From Macrotis lagotis (lineage: Eukaryota > Chordata > Mammalia > Peramelemorphia > Peramelidae), in contig NC_133663.1 in assembly GCF_037893015.1 (NCBI RefSeq), positions 140,190,553 to 140,254,552 of the forward strand: DNA of 64,000 bases, read 5' to 3'. Below are positions 1 through 12,330 of the stretch, piece after piece. The notes beneath the pieces are model-generated. The model made no database searches. It had not been told where the DNA came from and saw only the letters and a program-made list of their open reading frames with translations. Every line of letters starts with the position of its first letter. The first letter of the stretch is position 1. The position numbers and the translations under genes were made by a program.

Positions 1-2190
1 AACTATCAAGAGATATTCTCTAGGAGTTCTGAAGAATCATGTTGAGTTGCACAAAATTATACTTAACTCTCTCTATATATATCATTTCACCTCTTAATAG
101 CCCAGCAGCATGAAAAAGAAAAGGTCAGACAGAGCTATTGGTGTTGTGTATGATTTCTGACAGTTATCTCTATATACTTTCCATCCTACTTACAAAGATG
201 TTGATCCACTAACACTTCTTCCTAGGAGCCCAGGGGCAGAGATAGTGGTTGTAGGATTTTTGAAAATGAAAATTGTTTTATGTCTATAGATAAAACTGGA
301 ATCATATTGTTCCTTCTATACTATTCTTCAAGACCTAAAGAAAATTATTATTTTAATCCATCATTATCATTTATCAAAATTATATTGATGAATATTAATA
401 ATCTGACATTTAGTCAGTCATGTTATACTTTTATGCATTTTGTACTGTCTTGCTAACTAAAAATAAACAGATTAATAAATCTTACAGATGTTATACTTAC
501 TACCTACCACATTATAAAATTTAAATTATATAAAATTTCATGTAAATTCTGTGAAACTATCAGAAGCAGCATGATAAAATGTATAAATTTTTGGCCTTAG
601 AATGAGAGATGAGTCCAAATACTGATTTTTCTGGCATCAGGAATCTTTTGAAGACTAACTTGTAGCGTGTATTTTAACAAACTTTGTTTCTCTTTTTTCT
701 TTCAACTTTCTCTTTTCTCTTTCTTTTGTCATATTACATGGAATTATGACTCTTATCTTACATGAATTGAAAAGGTACAGATTAATGTTACCACATATTC
801 CTTTTACCTGGAGAAAATGCATATAATAAAAAATTAATACTCTAAAACTTGATTCCATAATGACAACTACCCTTTATTTTCAAGATGTTAGACAATAAAA
901 GACTAGTCATAGTCATACTTTAATAACGACTCAATAATTATAACTTTAATGATCACTCCAAAAAATAGCCAATCCTCATATAGTGACTCTTAAAATCTCA
1001 CAATCCACATCTAACAGTCATCCAAAATTTATTATCACTTCTAGTCAGCAATTTCATCCTTCTCCATATACCCTTCTCTTCTTTCTTTTCCTTTTCCTTC
1101 TTTTTCTTCTGTTATTTTTCTACTTTCATTTATTCTCATGAGGGCATTGTTGAGCACCTTTCCACACTATTTTGCAAACTAAATTATCTTTGAAACCATA
1201 AATAGCAAATAGAGTTCAATATACCAAGAAAAAACTTAAGGATGCAAGACTTTCTAGAACTTATGAACATATATTATGGTCTATAATGAGGTAAACCCAT
1301 GTGTATGTGCTTGTATGTATTATACCTAGATTACTATTTCTCAAACATATATTATAGTGAAAATATTTCATTCATTGGAAGGGAAGCTTAATCATATCAG
1401 CTCTATGGACTCTTAATTTTTTAAATTCCATAATATAAGCACAATATGAGTAAATTTTGATATTCTATAAAGTGCTATAGGAAGTCTTCACATTATAAAA
1501 TTGAATGTTTATTTTAAGTGTAATGGGAATTTGATACCTGGAGAAGCAGTTAAGATATTTTCTCTCCGTTTAGAGAGACTAGGGTGTTTACTTACCTTTT
1601 TTATCTCCAAAATTACGTGAATGTTGATCATTTTATGCCAAAATATCATTTATAAGAAATATATGTTTACTTCAAATTGAAGATCAAGGAGACCACCAGA
1701 TCCAAAAATTTTCCCCATTACAGTGTCAATCTTTGCATTATCCAGTGTGTTGCCTTATTTTTCCACTAAAAACCTTATTCTGATTGTTGTTTATCTTGTT
1801 AATCATTCAAAAAGATTTTTTGCCAGAAGTATATATGAGCTCTAAAGGACATAAACAAGAAAAGTCTTAAGTGCATATCTGGTAAGAGATTGTGTATCTA
1901 TTATTTGAACTTGACTAATCATGTTTTGAGAAGGTCATAAATAGAGGTTTGACTATCAAGTAATAAATTATTTGGTCAGAAGAACTCATTAAACTTGATC
2001 ATTAAGATAGAGAAGATGAAGACTGCCCACCACTTCAATAAAACCAGTTTATGTAGAGGGAGTGCATCAGTGTATCACAGATCTTATTGTTCTCAGTAGT
2101 CATTCCACTGGTTCACTTAAAATCCACTCATTGTCTCCTCTACATCTAGACCTATTTCTACATACATATTCACAGAGAGAGACATAGATA
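1..2190. other. AT-rich intergenic DNA, no gene seen
   Basis: No open reading frame here resembles a known protein, and the longest open stretches are under 70 codons with no family motif. I see no SINE, L1 or L2 signature, only short poly-A/T runs and a pyrimidine-rich patch near 1080-1125. It may hold repeats too old to recognise by eye. Confidence 0.5.
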
Positions 2191-2194
2191 TCTA

Positions 2195-2710
2195 GATAAA
2201 TTTTAAGGCATAATCTGTATCATAAGTGCCTTCATCCAGTAGTTCCCTATTACCTCCAAGATCTAATATAAACCCCTCTCTTTAACACTTGATATTTGCC
2301 ATAGCCTGTTATATCCTATTTTTCTACTCTTCTTATACAGTATTCCATTCCATGCACTCTACAGAACACTAGTACACTTGTTCCTTAAACCCAATATACC
2401 ATTTCCCAAATGCATATATTTGTAGTCTCTGTCCAACATGTCTTTAATTCTCATAGTTTTATAGACTTCTGTCACTAGGTAACCGTAACATCCTATCTCA
2501 GATTCCCTTTCATATACCTTATTTTTTATCTTATATATCCCCATATATCTTATTTTTACCTAGCAGTATACATTCATATTAAAATGTGAGCTCCTTTGGG
2601 GCAGGCAGGAATTTTGCCTCTTTCAATCTTTAAAATTTAGCACAGTTATAATATCTGCCACATGGGAAGTACCAAATAAATATATTTCAAATTGCCTTGA
2701 CTTACATTCC
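2195..2710 (+). mobile_element. L2-like LINE, 3' part, decayed
   Basis: Several phrases typical of mammalian L2 follow in order: a 'ccctattacctccaagatctaatataaac' type segment (coding for the end of the L2 reverse transcriptase), a run of C/T-rich decayed coding sequence, then near 2590 'tgagctcctttggggcaggcagg', and finally a tail with 'agcacagttataatatctgccaca' before AAATAAATA. This is the known order of the L2 3' end. The copy is strongly diverged and has no usable frame. Confidence 0.6.
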
Positions 2711-3424
2711 ACCTATATGTCTCATCTCCATTTCCTAGAAAGCCATCTTACTTTTTACTATGTTTTTAAAACAAGAAGAAAAAATCAGTTTAGTAAAATA
2801 AGAAACTCACTTAAAAAATTTGACAATATGTGCAACATTTGATAACCATAGTACCACATCTCTGGGAAAAAAAGGGAGAGAAATATATTTTTATTTAACT
2901 TCTCTGCATATAAATTTAGGCATTTACTTTACAGAATCCTTAGCCTCAGTTGGTCATTTGTTGCTCTTTAAAAATTCATTATTATCTTGTGATGTGTTGT
3001 TTTTGTGATTTGGCAAAATAGTAAGTATTTTTACAACAAAGTATTGTTCCATCACCTTCATATTCTACAACATAATTTACCACTGCCAAATTTATAGCAA
3101 CCTATTTTATTTCCAGGTTATAATTATTGTTTTTTTATCCCCAGTAATGAAATCTTTCGGTAAAAGATAGTCACGTTTTCACATTGCTTTTCAAATTGCT
3201 TTTCAGAATGGATCAAGGAATTTGCAACCTTATCAATAGTGTAGTATATTCATCTTTTTTCCTCAACACCCTCAACTTCGACTATCCTTATTTTTTATCA
3301 TCTGTACAAACATATGAAGTTAAACCACAGAATTACATTGATATACATTTCTATTGTTTGTTTTTTCAACTTCATCTGACTCTGTGATACTATTTGTCAA
3401 AGATACTGAACTTGTCTGCCATTT

Positions 3425-3575
3425 CTAGATCATTTTATACATGAGGTAACTGAAGCAAATAGGGTTCAGTGACTTGCCTAGGTTAACATAATTAAGTGTA
3501 TAAGTCCAGATTTGAATTCTATTCTTCCTGACTCCAGGCCCAGTACCCTATAGATTTTATGATCTAGCTACCTTC
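3425..3575 (-). mobile_element. MIR / CORE-SINE relic
   Basis: Read on the plus strand it follows the reverse-complement MIR pattern: 'gaggtaactgaagcaaatag', then 'cagtgacttgcctaggtta', a box-B-like 'gatttgaattctattcttcc' and 'tgactccaggcccagtaccc'. It is strongly diverged, as expected for a mammal-wide MIR. Confidence 0.6.
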
Positions 3576-3684
3576 AAACATGTTTCAACATAGCTGCTAA
3601 TAGATTGTAATTCTTTTTATTGAAAATGATATTATTTGACAAATTGTTACCTTAATAGTAGCATTGCAGGTCTTATATCTCCTA

Positions 3685-3840
3685 GTCTGAATTTCCTCAT
3701 TTTCAGAAAAGGGATAATTATATAATTTAATTAGCACTGTTTTATAAGGATTAAAGGAGACAATGCATCGAATGTGTTTTGAGAAATTTAAAGCAAATAT
3801 AAATTCCAGCTATTATTCTATTATTAAGTAAATAAATATA
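3685..3840 (+). mobile_element. MIR 3' half relic, opposite orientation
   Basis: The sequence 'tttcctcattttcagaaaag' followed by 'ggattaaaggagacaatgca' and an ending in 'agctattattctattatt' matches the order of the MIR core and 3' end. It lies about 110 bases from a MIR in the other orientation, so these are two insertions. Confidence 0.5.
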
Positions 3841-4595
3841 TAATTAGTGATTTGTTTATTATAGTCTACCAGGAGCAAAAATAAAGGATATTAATAAGAT
3901 ATAGAGACAAACAATTATGAGTGTTCACCTTCTAAGATGACTTAGAAAACAGGAAAGTGGGATTTCTTTTGTAAACTAGAATGAGATGCACAAGAAGGAG
4001 GTAAAATCTGATGGACAGGATAAGGAAATAGGAAATGTCTGTTGTCTCCAATGAGAAATAATAAAAATTTGGCAACTACCATTAGAAAATTAATTTGTTA
4101 ATATACCTATGTAAAATAAATGATCTAAAACGGAAAAGAAATCTTCATCTTACCTTTCTTGAAATAAGAGGATACTGGATGAGAGTTGTTCCTAACTCTA
4201 TTTATTATGAAATCTTCAATAAATCTGTTCAACTGTTAAAGAAATTCAATTTTTTTTAAATCTTATGTGGGAGCGATAAACCAGATGATATTAAGGCTCC
4301 TTCATGATCTAACATGATGATTTCATAATTGCTAATTCCCAAATGAAAAACTGATCCTGATAAAATAGAAATTTAATCAAATGCTAATTTATCACAGGAT
4401 TAAAGTTGTTCATCTATCATATCAAAGTTTGAAAATTATCATACAGGAAAAAATTGGATTGATCCAACCATAGTGGGTAACAATTTAAATGTGTGTGCTT
4501 ATCATTTTTAATAAATAACTTTTATGACATGAAAGAAACATGCTCTTTATACATCTATGTTGGAGGGTTTGGAAGATAATTGTGTGTGACTCATT
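3841..4595. other. AT-rich DNA, nothing recognised
   Basis: No coding sequence, RNA gene or repeat family was recognised. Confidence 0.4.
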
Positions 4596-4599
4596 GTCA

Positions 4600-4710
4600 A
4601 AATTATAATGGATAATCTGAAAGTTGTGAGGTGGTAGCGCTGTACTATTCTAATTTGCATTTATCTAATCATTTGTGATTTAGAATATTTTTGTGTTACC
4701 CTTCTGAAAA
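4600..4710 (-). mobile_element. Short L1 ORF2 C-terminal fragment
   Basis: The stretch 'ataatctgaaagttgtgagg' followed by 'tggtagcgctgtactattct' and 'aatttgcatttatctaatca' matches the corresponding part of the better-preserved L1 at 42,470-42,550 (C-terminal ORF2, antisense). Only about 110 bases are retained, so it is an old remnant. Confidence 0.55.
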
Positions 4711-4769
4711 TTAAAAAGGGCATCTTTTGTCTCAATTTTTACCTTGGCCTTAGTTATTGAATGGGTGTT

Positions 4770-5010
4770 GCCTCAGACAAAATGAGGCCTAGAACAACAC
4801 CTCAATTTTAAAAGGACAAAATCGTCTATTACATCCTGGGCCATGGACAGTCATCTTAACTCCTGTCTTGCCACTGACTTTGATGACTCTGAAGAGTAGA
4901 GTGAGGTTGATAACTGTGTGTAGCTATGCCTAAATCCTTTTGAACTGTCAGACATCATTCTCATATTGTCATTGATTCCTTCATAAATGAAGGATGAAGA
5001 ACAATCTGGG
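4770..5010 (+). mobile_element. Unnamed SINE-like repeat, copy 1
   Basis: The segment from about 4850 ('gtcttgccactgactttgat', 'gactctgaagagtagagtga', a TCAGACATCATTCTCATATTGTCATT-type stretch, then 'ccttcataaatgaaggatga') matches 5495-5625 piece by piece. I recognise it as a dispersed repeat but cannot name the family with certainty. No protein is encoded. Confidence 0.5.
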
Positions 5011-5334
5011 TGTAGTGGTAGCTATCCTTTGGGGACTCAACCTGCCAATTCAAGTGAAATATTTTCTTTTTCTTATTCCTCCTTTTCCTCATATTGAACT
5101 CTTGCTTTTCAGACATAATTATTCCAGTCCTTTTTACAGATTCTATTGGGGTCAGAAAAAAAATATTTTTATTATCCAAATTCCCTTTTCTATTTATTTG
5201 AAAAGCTTTTTGTGAGTTTTTTGCAGAATTTGTAGTTTATTAATGAAATCACTAAATTTAACCATTGTGCCTTTGAGATGCAGCATGCATCCCCCTCATC
5301 TTCTACAACTACCCACTACAATCTGTGGATTCTT

Positions 5335-5630
5335 TTGCTTGTCAGGAGGTAGTACGGTGGCTTTAGATTAAGGAAGATGGGTGTTCAAGTTCAGATATTT
5401 ACTATCTGTCTGACCTTAGGTAAACCACTCAACTCTGACTGCCTCACAGCCACGGCCACCTCCCATCATCCATATTCCATATCTGGTCACTGGACTGAGA
5501 TGGTTCTGGAGGAGAAATTGAGGCTGGTGATGTAGTATAGCACCTCCTCAGTCAAATTCAATTCATGTGCTTTTCATGGCATCACCTCCCTGATATCCTA
5601 GTCTTCTTCTAGAACTAAGGAAAAACATCA
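5335..5630 (+). mobile_element. Unnamed tRNA-headed SINE-like repeat, copy 2
   Basis: The left part looks like a tRNA-derived SINE head: 'gtagtacggtggctttagat', a box-B-like 'ggtgttcaagttcagatatt' and 'tgaccttaggtaaaccactc'. The right part ('ggtcactggactgagatggt' to 'gtcttcttctagaactaagg') is shared with the copy at 4850-5010. It seems to be a composite SINE whose 3' half differs from the abundant CORE-SINE elsewhere in the window. Confidence 0.5.
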
Positions 5631-5639
5631 GTATCATCA

Positions 5640-6480
5640 TCATATTTTCTGTGTTCAGTTTTTAGTAGTTTTCCTATATTATTTCTTGCATTAGGATGAA
5701 CATGTTTATAGGTTTCCTTTTAAGGACAAATATTCCTTAACTTAATCATATGAATTCTTTGATATCAAAGTTTCCAAAGTTTTATGAAGATCATTTCAAT
5801 GTTATTGTCTTTTTTTTTCCTTCCTTTCTTCAAGATTGTTTTTCGGGTCCGAATTTACAATTAGTTGACCTCTACATTTTGGGGTGAGATTTTTGCAATG
5901 AGAATTCAAGTTTTTATATTCTTCCAATTGTTCTTATTAAAAAGATACCATAAATTCTACTTTAACAATTCTGCTTTCTCATTTGAACCATGAAGCATCA
6001 CCTTGTTATGATTCCATTCTCTCTTAGAAATATCCAGGATGTTCTTCTTTAGATATTCACTAATTTCTCTTTGTCTCACCTTATTTATTAATAGACATCT
6101 AGAATTATTCTGATATTTCTGTCTGATATTACTATTTCCCCTATGGACTCTGTGCTTATATTCAAAGATCTTTAATTAAATTTTCTTCTTCCTGAAGTCT
6201 TTGTGTAATTTTTTTCTAAATTAGGATATTTTTCATCTTCTAATTCATCATATTGTCTGCTCTTCAATAGCAAGACTGTATTACCATTTAAACACTTTTC
6301 CCTACACAAAATTCCTATTTTGTTGTCAATTATATCTCAATTGTTAGAGTTTTAGCTTATTGATCTTGCTTCATTTTACTTGATAATATGATTCTTCCCC
6401 TCATATATTTTTAAATCATAATATACAGATAATGATACTGGATAAGAGATCAGGAGATATTCTAGAGATATTTTTCTCTT
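5640..6480. other. AT-rich DNA, nothing recognised
   Basis: Pyrimidine-rich, AT-rich sequence without a recognised gene or repeat family. Confidence 0.35.
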
Positions 6481-6487
6481 TATATAT

Positions 6488-6507
6488 ACAGAGAGAGATA
6501 GAGATAC

Positions 6508-6552
<45 letters not shown>
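6488..6552. repeat. (GATA)n microsatellite
   Basis: About twelve nearly perfect GATA units follow an interrupted GAGATA/GATACA start. The antisense reading is an open 'YLSI' repeat, which is an artefact of the microsatellite. Confidence 0.95.
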
Positions 6553-6744
6553 AAGTTATAAGATCAAATGCACAGAGGTTATAATTGAAACTATTTGAAT
6601 TAATAAAATCATGGCAATGTAAAGGTAGAAAATGGGGAAAGCAAAGAAAAGACAACCTATTATAGAGTCTAGGAGAACACCTACAGTTTGGGAGAATAAT
6701 ATGGAAGAAGTCCAAAATGTTGCTGTGAGGTTCCAGTTAAGATT

Positions 6745-6860
6745 ATATTTATATATTATGTATATGTAAATATACATTTTTATGTATATATGTGTATATA
6801 TGTGTGTATATGTATAATTATACATATGCATATATTTCTGTATATCTATATGTATTTGGC
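6745..6860. repeat. Imperfect TATATG/TGTATA tract
   Basis: Alternating pyrimidine-purine sequence built of TATG, TGTA and CATA words, with no clear single unit. Confidence 0.8.
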
Positions 6861-7215
6861 ATAGAGTATAACAGCCATCAAAGAAATAAAATTGAGTTAT
6901 CTAATCATTAGAAAAATAAATTGCAAAACAAAAATTCTAAGTCACATATAACATGTGAGTATTCCCTAGCACATTGTTGGAAGCCTTTTTGAGCACTTTA
7001 TTGGGAGACAAGGATTGGTGCTATTGAATGCAACAATAAATGGCTGATTTAAAAGTTCTGTAATGTCAACTAGGCTAAAACAAAATTCATTAATGAACAT
7101 ATTCATAGAAAATAACTAAATTTTGTTCTTCCATTTTTCTTTCAATTATCATTGTCAGTAGTTGATAGAGTACTTCATCAAAGTTCACTCTTTATTCATT
7201 GTCCTAAAATCATAT

Positions 7216-7273
7216 CTATGATCATCATCATCATCATCGACATCATCATCATCATCATCATCATCATCATTAT
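7216..7273. repeat. (ATC)n microsatellite
   Basis: About nineteen ATC/CAT units with one interruption (TCGACATC). Confidence 0.95.
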
Positions 7274-7274
7274 T

Positions 7275-8570
7275 GGTGTTTTTTTACGTATTTTTAACTT
7301 ATTTTACATCTTGATATTCTTTTTCTAATCTTGTCATTCAGGTTCCTTGACCAATCTCTTCAGTAGCATCTCTCTTTAAAATTCCATTTCATTACTTTAT
7401 TTTATACTGACCTTCATGGTGAAATGCACTTAATACAGAGCCACAAATATATGCAAGTGTGAGTGAAAGGCAGACCATGAAATACTTGAAACTTAGCCAA
7501 ACTCTTTTGAAGCTTGGATAAAGGAGTACCTTGTCACAGTAATGGAAAGCCATTGATTGTGCATAGCACTGAATAAAATCTAGCTAGCAATAAAAATAGA
7601 CAATGAAGAAGATGGGTGACCTTCAGATCAAATAATAACTCTACTGATGTGTCATTTTGTCTATTTGCAAATGTATTAAAATGCCCAACCCTATTCATTT
7701 ATGAGTGACCTGGAAATTGCAAACTAAAAATAATGCAGAAAATCATTGATCTGTATGCTGCTAGTAGCTTACAGAGACAGAAAATATCATACAAGTAAAA
7801 GAAAATATATATTTAAAAGTGTTCAGAGATTTTAAGCTAAAAGAGTCATAAGTCAAGTAATTTATGTACAAATGAATAAGAAAATGAAGGATAATTTATG
7901 AAACTGAAATATTTTAATGAATACTAAGATTTAAGATTTAAAATAAATTTTAAAATACTTTAAAATCTTTCTCAATTTTATTTATATATCATACAGCTAG
8001 AGAACATATATATCTATTCCATAATCTTTATAACTTCAAAATTCAAGAATTCACAAATCTTCCCTTGCTTTATGAGGAAATCAGTGATTTATATTTCTTA
8101 CTGAGTCATCCTTAAATCTTTACCACTAACATTTCATGTACCTCATTGTGTACTATTTTTACAGTAAGAGCTGATTTTGACTAGGTAACAAAGAACAAGA
8201 CAGAGGAAGATGAATTCTGGAAAAGGAAACGAGGGTTACAAAAAGAAGATCTATTAGGATCAGAAGTCTTTGACCAGTAGAAAAGGTAGATAAAAAGCAG
8301 TTTTGATGAACACAATGACGATGATGAAAATGCTTATACAGTAAAGCATTTTTACATTTGTCAAGTACTTTACTAATTACTGATAATTTCCTGAAAGTAG
8401 AGAGTAGGAAGAGAATTCCATTATGTATATCCAAGAAAAAAAAGTAGTATTATAAAGAGAAAAGAAAAAAAAATTGGAAGGAAAATTGCAGGAAAACTAG
8501 CAAAGACAAAATATACTGATATAATGTGAGAAACTTATACATTTATACATTTTTCAGGTAATGTTATTAA
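7275..8570. other. AT-rich DNA, nothing recognised
   Basis: No recognised gene, SINE or LINE. A 91-codon antisense open frame near 8159-8434 has no family resemblance. Confidence 0.4.
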
Positions 8571-8574
8571 AGGA

Positions 8575-8840
8575 ACTTTCTTGAGTTCTAATCTGACATC
8601 TCTATTAGACATCCCCACCTGAATTTATGATAGACAGAGCAGATTTAATATTTTCAAATAACTCATTAACTTTCCCCTAAATCCACCCCTTATTGTAATT
8701 TCCCCCTATTTCCATGAATTAAGCCAATATTCTTCTAGGCACTCATATTTAATATCTAAAAGTCTTCCTAAGCTTGCCACTCTCATCTTATTTATCTAAT
8801 AATGAACCAAATTTTATAGATTTTTACCTCCACAATACCT
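8575..8840 (+). mobile_element. L2 relic, central part
   Basis: The phrases 'gacatctctattagacatcc', 'ccacctgaatttatgataga' and 'aactttcccctaaatccacc' follow the order of L2 coding sequence. It is probably the left part of the same L2 whose later part lies at 9480-9910, with about 640 bases of unrecognised DNA between. Confidence 0.45.
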
Positions 8841-9479
8841 GTCATCTTCTCATCACTGAGACCCTGAGCACTACAGACCAGTGCAGGGTTTCAGAAGGCA
8901 CCTATGTATTAGAGCATAGAAACAGCAGCTTCTCAGTAAATGCTTCCCTGTCTCTCATACAAACAGAAATTTTCTCAGTGATGGGAATTGAAAGGGGTTT
9001 ATAATAATTTTGCCTAGACTTTTCTAGATTTACTTACCTGCTGATACCAACAGAAGATTTCAGTGATACTATGGAAATCTAGTCCATTATTTGAGGCAGA
9101 AATGTAACCAAGCAGCAGTCAATCAAACTGCTTTCCACCTTGCTGAGACTGACCCATGCTCCCTACAGAAGCTTGTAGCCCTGCCCATTCTACCTGAACA
9201 CTAAGAAAACTCTTCTTCTGCATTGATGGGGCAATGAACAAATATCTAAATACACCTCTAGACATTATTTGAAATCTTCATTAATTGATCAGTGCATTTC
9301 ACATAGGCCCATGAATTGTGAAATGCATTTATTAAATCAAACAACTTATATAAATATGCACCACTCATCATCACCACCTCTACCCAAAAAATAATTGCCA
9401 AGTAAAACACTGTACAACAGATCTGTCTAAGAATACACTAATGTGGTCAATCATCAATTCTAAAGTGTTAAGCTTCCCA
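8841..9479. other. Unrecognised segment between two L2 parts
   Basis: This sequence separates two pieces of an L2 in the correct order, so it may be an inserted element that I do not recognise. It has no coding sequence that I can support. A hairpin at 9293-9327 is listed separately. Confidence 0.3.
9293..9327. repeat. Inverted repeat, 11-bp perfect stem
   Basis: TGCATTTCACA at 9293-9303 is the exact reverse complement of TGTGAAATGCA at 9317-9327, with a 13-base loop. No T-run or gene lies beside it. Confidence 0.7.
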
Positions 9480-9910
9480 TTGGCCTCCCAACATTCAGCT
9501 TACACATCGATCCATCCTAACCATTTTTCATACAGTTTCAAAAAATGATATTCTTAAATCTTAGGTCTGACCATTTAACTCCACTGCTCAAGAAGTTTCA
9601 ATGATTTCCAAGTGCCTGTAGGATAAAAATAGAGACTTCTTTTTGAGTTAAAATACCTAAACATTCTGGTTCAATCCTATCTTTCTAAAATGTTTACTTA
9701 CAACTATTCCTCTATTTCTCACTTCTGGCTTAGTTGTCCTACTTGATGTTTCCACTACTCAACTGTCCTTTCACTAATCCAATGACAATATGTTTCTAAG
9801 ACTGGAAAATTCTCCTTCCTCCCATCATTGTTTTCTGGAACTAACATACTTTGTAGGCCTTGCTTTTGTGCCACATACTACAAGTCATTTTCTGATCTGC
9901 CCTAATTTTT
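9480..9910 (+). mobile_element. L2 relic, C-terminal coding part
   Basis: The order 'aggtctgaccatttaactcc', 'tgctcaagaagtttcaatga', 'tgcctgtaggataaaaatag' and 'ctttctaaaatgtttactta' matches the region of L2 preceding its 3' end. It is diverged and without an intact frame. Confidence 0.6.
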
Positions 9911-9959
9911 AGCATACCTCTGATTCCTTTTTTAATTTATTCTTGATGCATGTTTCCCC

Positions 9960-11334
9960 CAGAAGAGTAAGAAATTTGAATGGAACAACTGAATTATTTC
10001 ATTTTTGTTTTATCTGTGACATGTAGCATATAGTAGGCTAGCAAAAACTTCTAGATTTTTAATTGAGACCTCTAAAATACAGTGTGAGTAATTTCATGTG
10101 ACATGTGCTTCATATGATTTCTCTGTGTTAGAAATGATATATTTGAAAAAATAGATACAATTTTCATAGGAAATATTGCTAAAATGTTTGTCTTCTAAAA
10201 GAAAATAAATTTTTACCTTGATTAACTCTGTATATGTCACCTTTCCTCTGCATAACTCACATCATTCTCTTTATAGATTGATAATACATATCATTTATTA
10301 CCTAAATCTTTGCATTTATGTTCTGGAGACACGAAGAGTAATAGATTGCACTTTCATGCCTATAGAAGGACAAATTCGTATACAAGAAACACTTTAAAAT
10401 AATCAAATAAGTTGATAAGCACTTAGAGAAAATGAAAGACCTCATTCCTGATCTCAGTCAATATTTAGTCAGGATTTAACACCTACCTGTCATTGTTCAG
10501 CTCTGTAAATCTGGTGTTATCTGACTTTATAGATCAAGTCAGGGCTTGTCCTAGTGACAAGACTTTAATTAGATTTAGTTTCATGGAAGTATGCCTATTA
10601 CTCAAATGTGTTGTTTAAAAAAAACTATACCAGTAAGAAACTGGCTCTACTTCAAGTTCATTTTCCTGTAGTCATTGGAGAGCCATAACCCAGGTACAGG
10701 CAGAGTGCTTGCCTCAAATAAAAATCTTCTTAATAACGTAGGTTGAAAAACTCCCATGCAAATTATGATATAAATTTTATTTTACATTGATAAGTACAAT
10801 CCAGGAAAATCACATGCTTAGCAGAGTCCAAAAGAAGTCCCAAGTGAACCATTTTTTTTGGTTCAAATAGAAATCTATGAACCTTGATTTATGTTGAGAC
10901 CTTAAAGGTCTTATGCATCAAACATGCATCAGAGGAGAATTTTGCTCATTTAAGTGTAGAACATAATTTGTGAAAATATTTTCTCAGCATGCCAATCATC
11001 ATATTGTTTTCTTGTTTTCTTGTTTTTTGCATTTTCAGATAATTGGAAGGATGAAATACTGCAAGTGTTCTGAATCTTTGAGTTTTTTTTTCATTATATA
11101 TACCTGGAAAATTATGTCAGAGTTTGAGGTAAAGATATTGCACCATTTGAATAAATACCTGACCACATTCCAAGTAGTATCTATTCTGGGATTTATGAAG
11201 CTATAGTTTTTGCAATCTCTTTAGTAGTTGAAGTTTTCTCTTATGACCAGAAAAGACTAAAAATGTTCCTCCTTCAAAAATGTAAAAGTACAGTCAATCT
11301 GGGAGGTATTAATGGACAATATTTAACAGTGAAT
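9960..11334. other. AT-rich DNA, nothing recognised
   Basis: No gene or repeat family was recognised. A poly-A-signal-like CAAATAAAAATC near 10715 has no supporting structure. Confidence 0.35.
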
Positions 11335-11346
11335 ATGTTAATAGTA

Positions 11347-11499
11347 GGGGTGGCTAGGTGGCGCTGGCCTTGTAGTCAGGAATACCTGGGTTCAAATCTG
11401 GTCTCAGACACTTAATAATTGCCTAGCTGTGTGGTCTTGGGCAAGCCACTTAACCCCATTTGCTTTGCAAAAAAAAACAAAACCTAAAAAAAATATAAA
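11347..11499 (+). mobile_element. Marsupial CORE-SINE, complete
   Basis: It starts with the tRNA-like head 'gggtggctaggtggcgctgg', continues with 'ggttcaaatctggtctcaga' and 'cacttaataattgcctagct', and ends in 'cattt-gctttgc' plus A-rich tail. It is flanked by the perfect 12-bp duplication ATGTTAATAGTA (11335-11346 and 11500-11511), so the insertion is whole. The head lacks about 13 bases after 'ggcgc' compared with the other copies. Confidence 0.92.
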
Positions 11500-11624
11500 A
11501 TGTTAATAGTAAATTTTGTCAACATTTTTATGGGAAAAGATCACAATTTTTTAATAACTGAAAAGTCAACCAGTCTTAACTAGACCACACTCTTTTTTTT
11601 CTTTTATAACAATGAAATTTATGA

Positions 11625-11905
11625 TTATTAGAATGGAAATGATAATAATAAAAACTAATACTTCTATTGTGCTTTAAAATATGTGAAAGGATTTATGATG
11701 TCATATTATTTGATTTTCCCAGTAACACCATGCAATAGGTGCTCATATACATACATTTTTCAGAAGAGGAAACTGAAGCTGAAGAGTTTAAGTTACTTGG
11801 ACAGATTCAGTCAGCTGGACATTATCTACATGAGAATTCAAATTCAGGTCTCCTAAAACTCAGTTTCAGCATCTAGTCATGAGGACATCTAACTGCTTTA
11901 GGCCT
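11625..11905 (-). mobile_element. MIR-like CORE-SINE relic
   Basis: On the plus strand it reads 'gtgctttaaaatatgtgaaa', 'tcagaagaggaaactgaagc', then 'gaattcaaattcaggtctcc' and a degenerate head. This is the reverse complement of a MIR/THER-type element. Similar copies lie at 30,300 and 61,200. Confidence 0.55.
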
Positions 11906-12094
11906 TTTAGAAAAGAGCAAGAATTAATTGTTGTCACTACTGAAAGGATATATTCAATCTACACACTATTCCATCAATTGGAAAATTTTTGAGAGCTATT
12001 GTGATTAATTTTTAAAATTTTTTTCCTAATTCACTTCAATTTTCAGTTTTTCCTCTTTTCTCTCTCTTTCCATTCTCAAAAACTTATGATTAGA

Positions 12095-12330
12095 GTCATT
12101 TGTTAATAAGCATTTCTTCAGTGTCTGTTCTTAGCCAGGTTATGTGCTAAGGGTTGGAATACAAAGAAAGTTAAAAGACACACCCTATTCTCAAGGAGAG
12201 AGAAAACAATCAAATGGCTATACAAAACATGTGTTATAAAATGCTTAAGAAAATAGCAAAGAAAAGCAAAGTTCTTGATGGTAATGTTAAGACTAACTAG
12301 CATTGAGAGCACTACTAAAGCTGCCCCTGT
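12095..12330 (+). mobile_element. Ancient ~1-kb repeat, 5' part
   Basis: 'gttaataagcatttcttcag', 'ttatgtgctaagggttggaa' and 'ttctcaaggagagagaaaac' match the first part of a widespread mammalian repeat with the pattern 'aagcatttattaagcacctac ... tactgtgctaag ... ctcaaggagctcacat'. A longer copy lies at 59,865-60,410. I cannot name the family with confidence. Confidence 0.4.

Noticed and set aside
3010-3300. Possible very old L1 ORF2 fragment on the minus strand
   Set aside because: Only 'ttgcttttcagaatggatca' and a few following words fit L1; the match is too weak to annotate.
10440-10860. Possible solo LTR-like segment with an AATAAA-type signal
   Set aside because: No inverted TG...CA ends, no target duplication and no second copy were seen.
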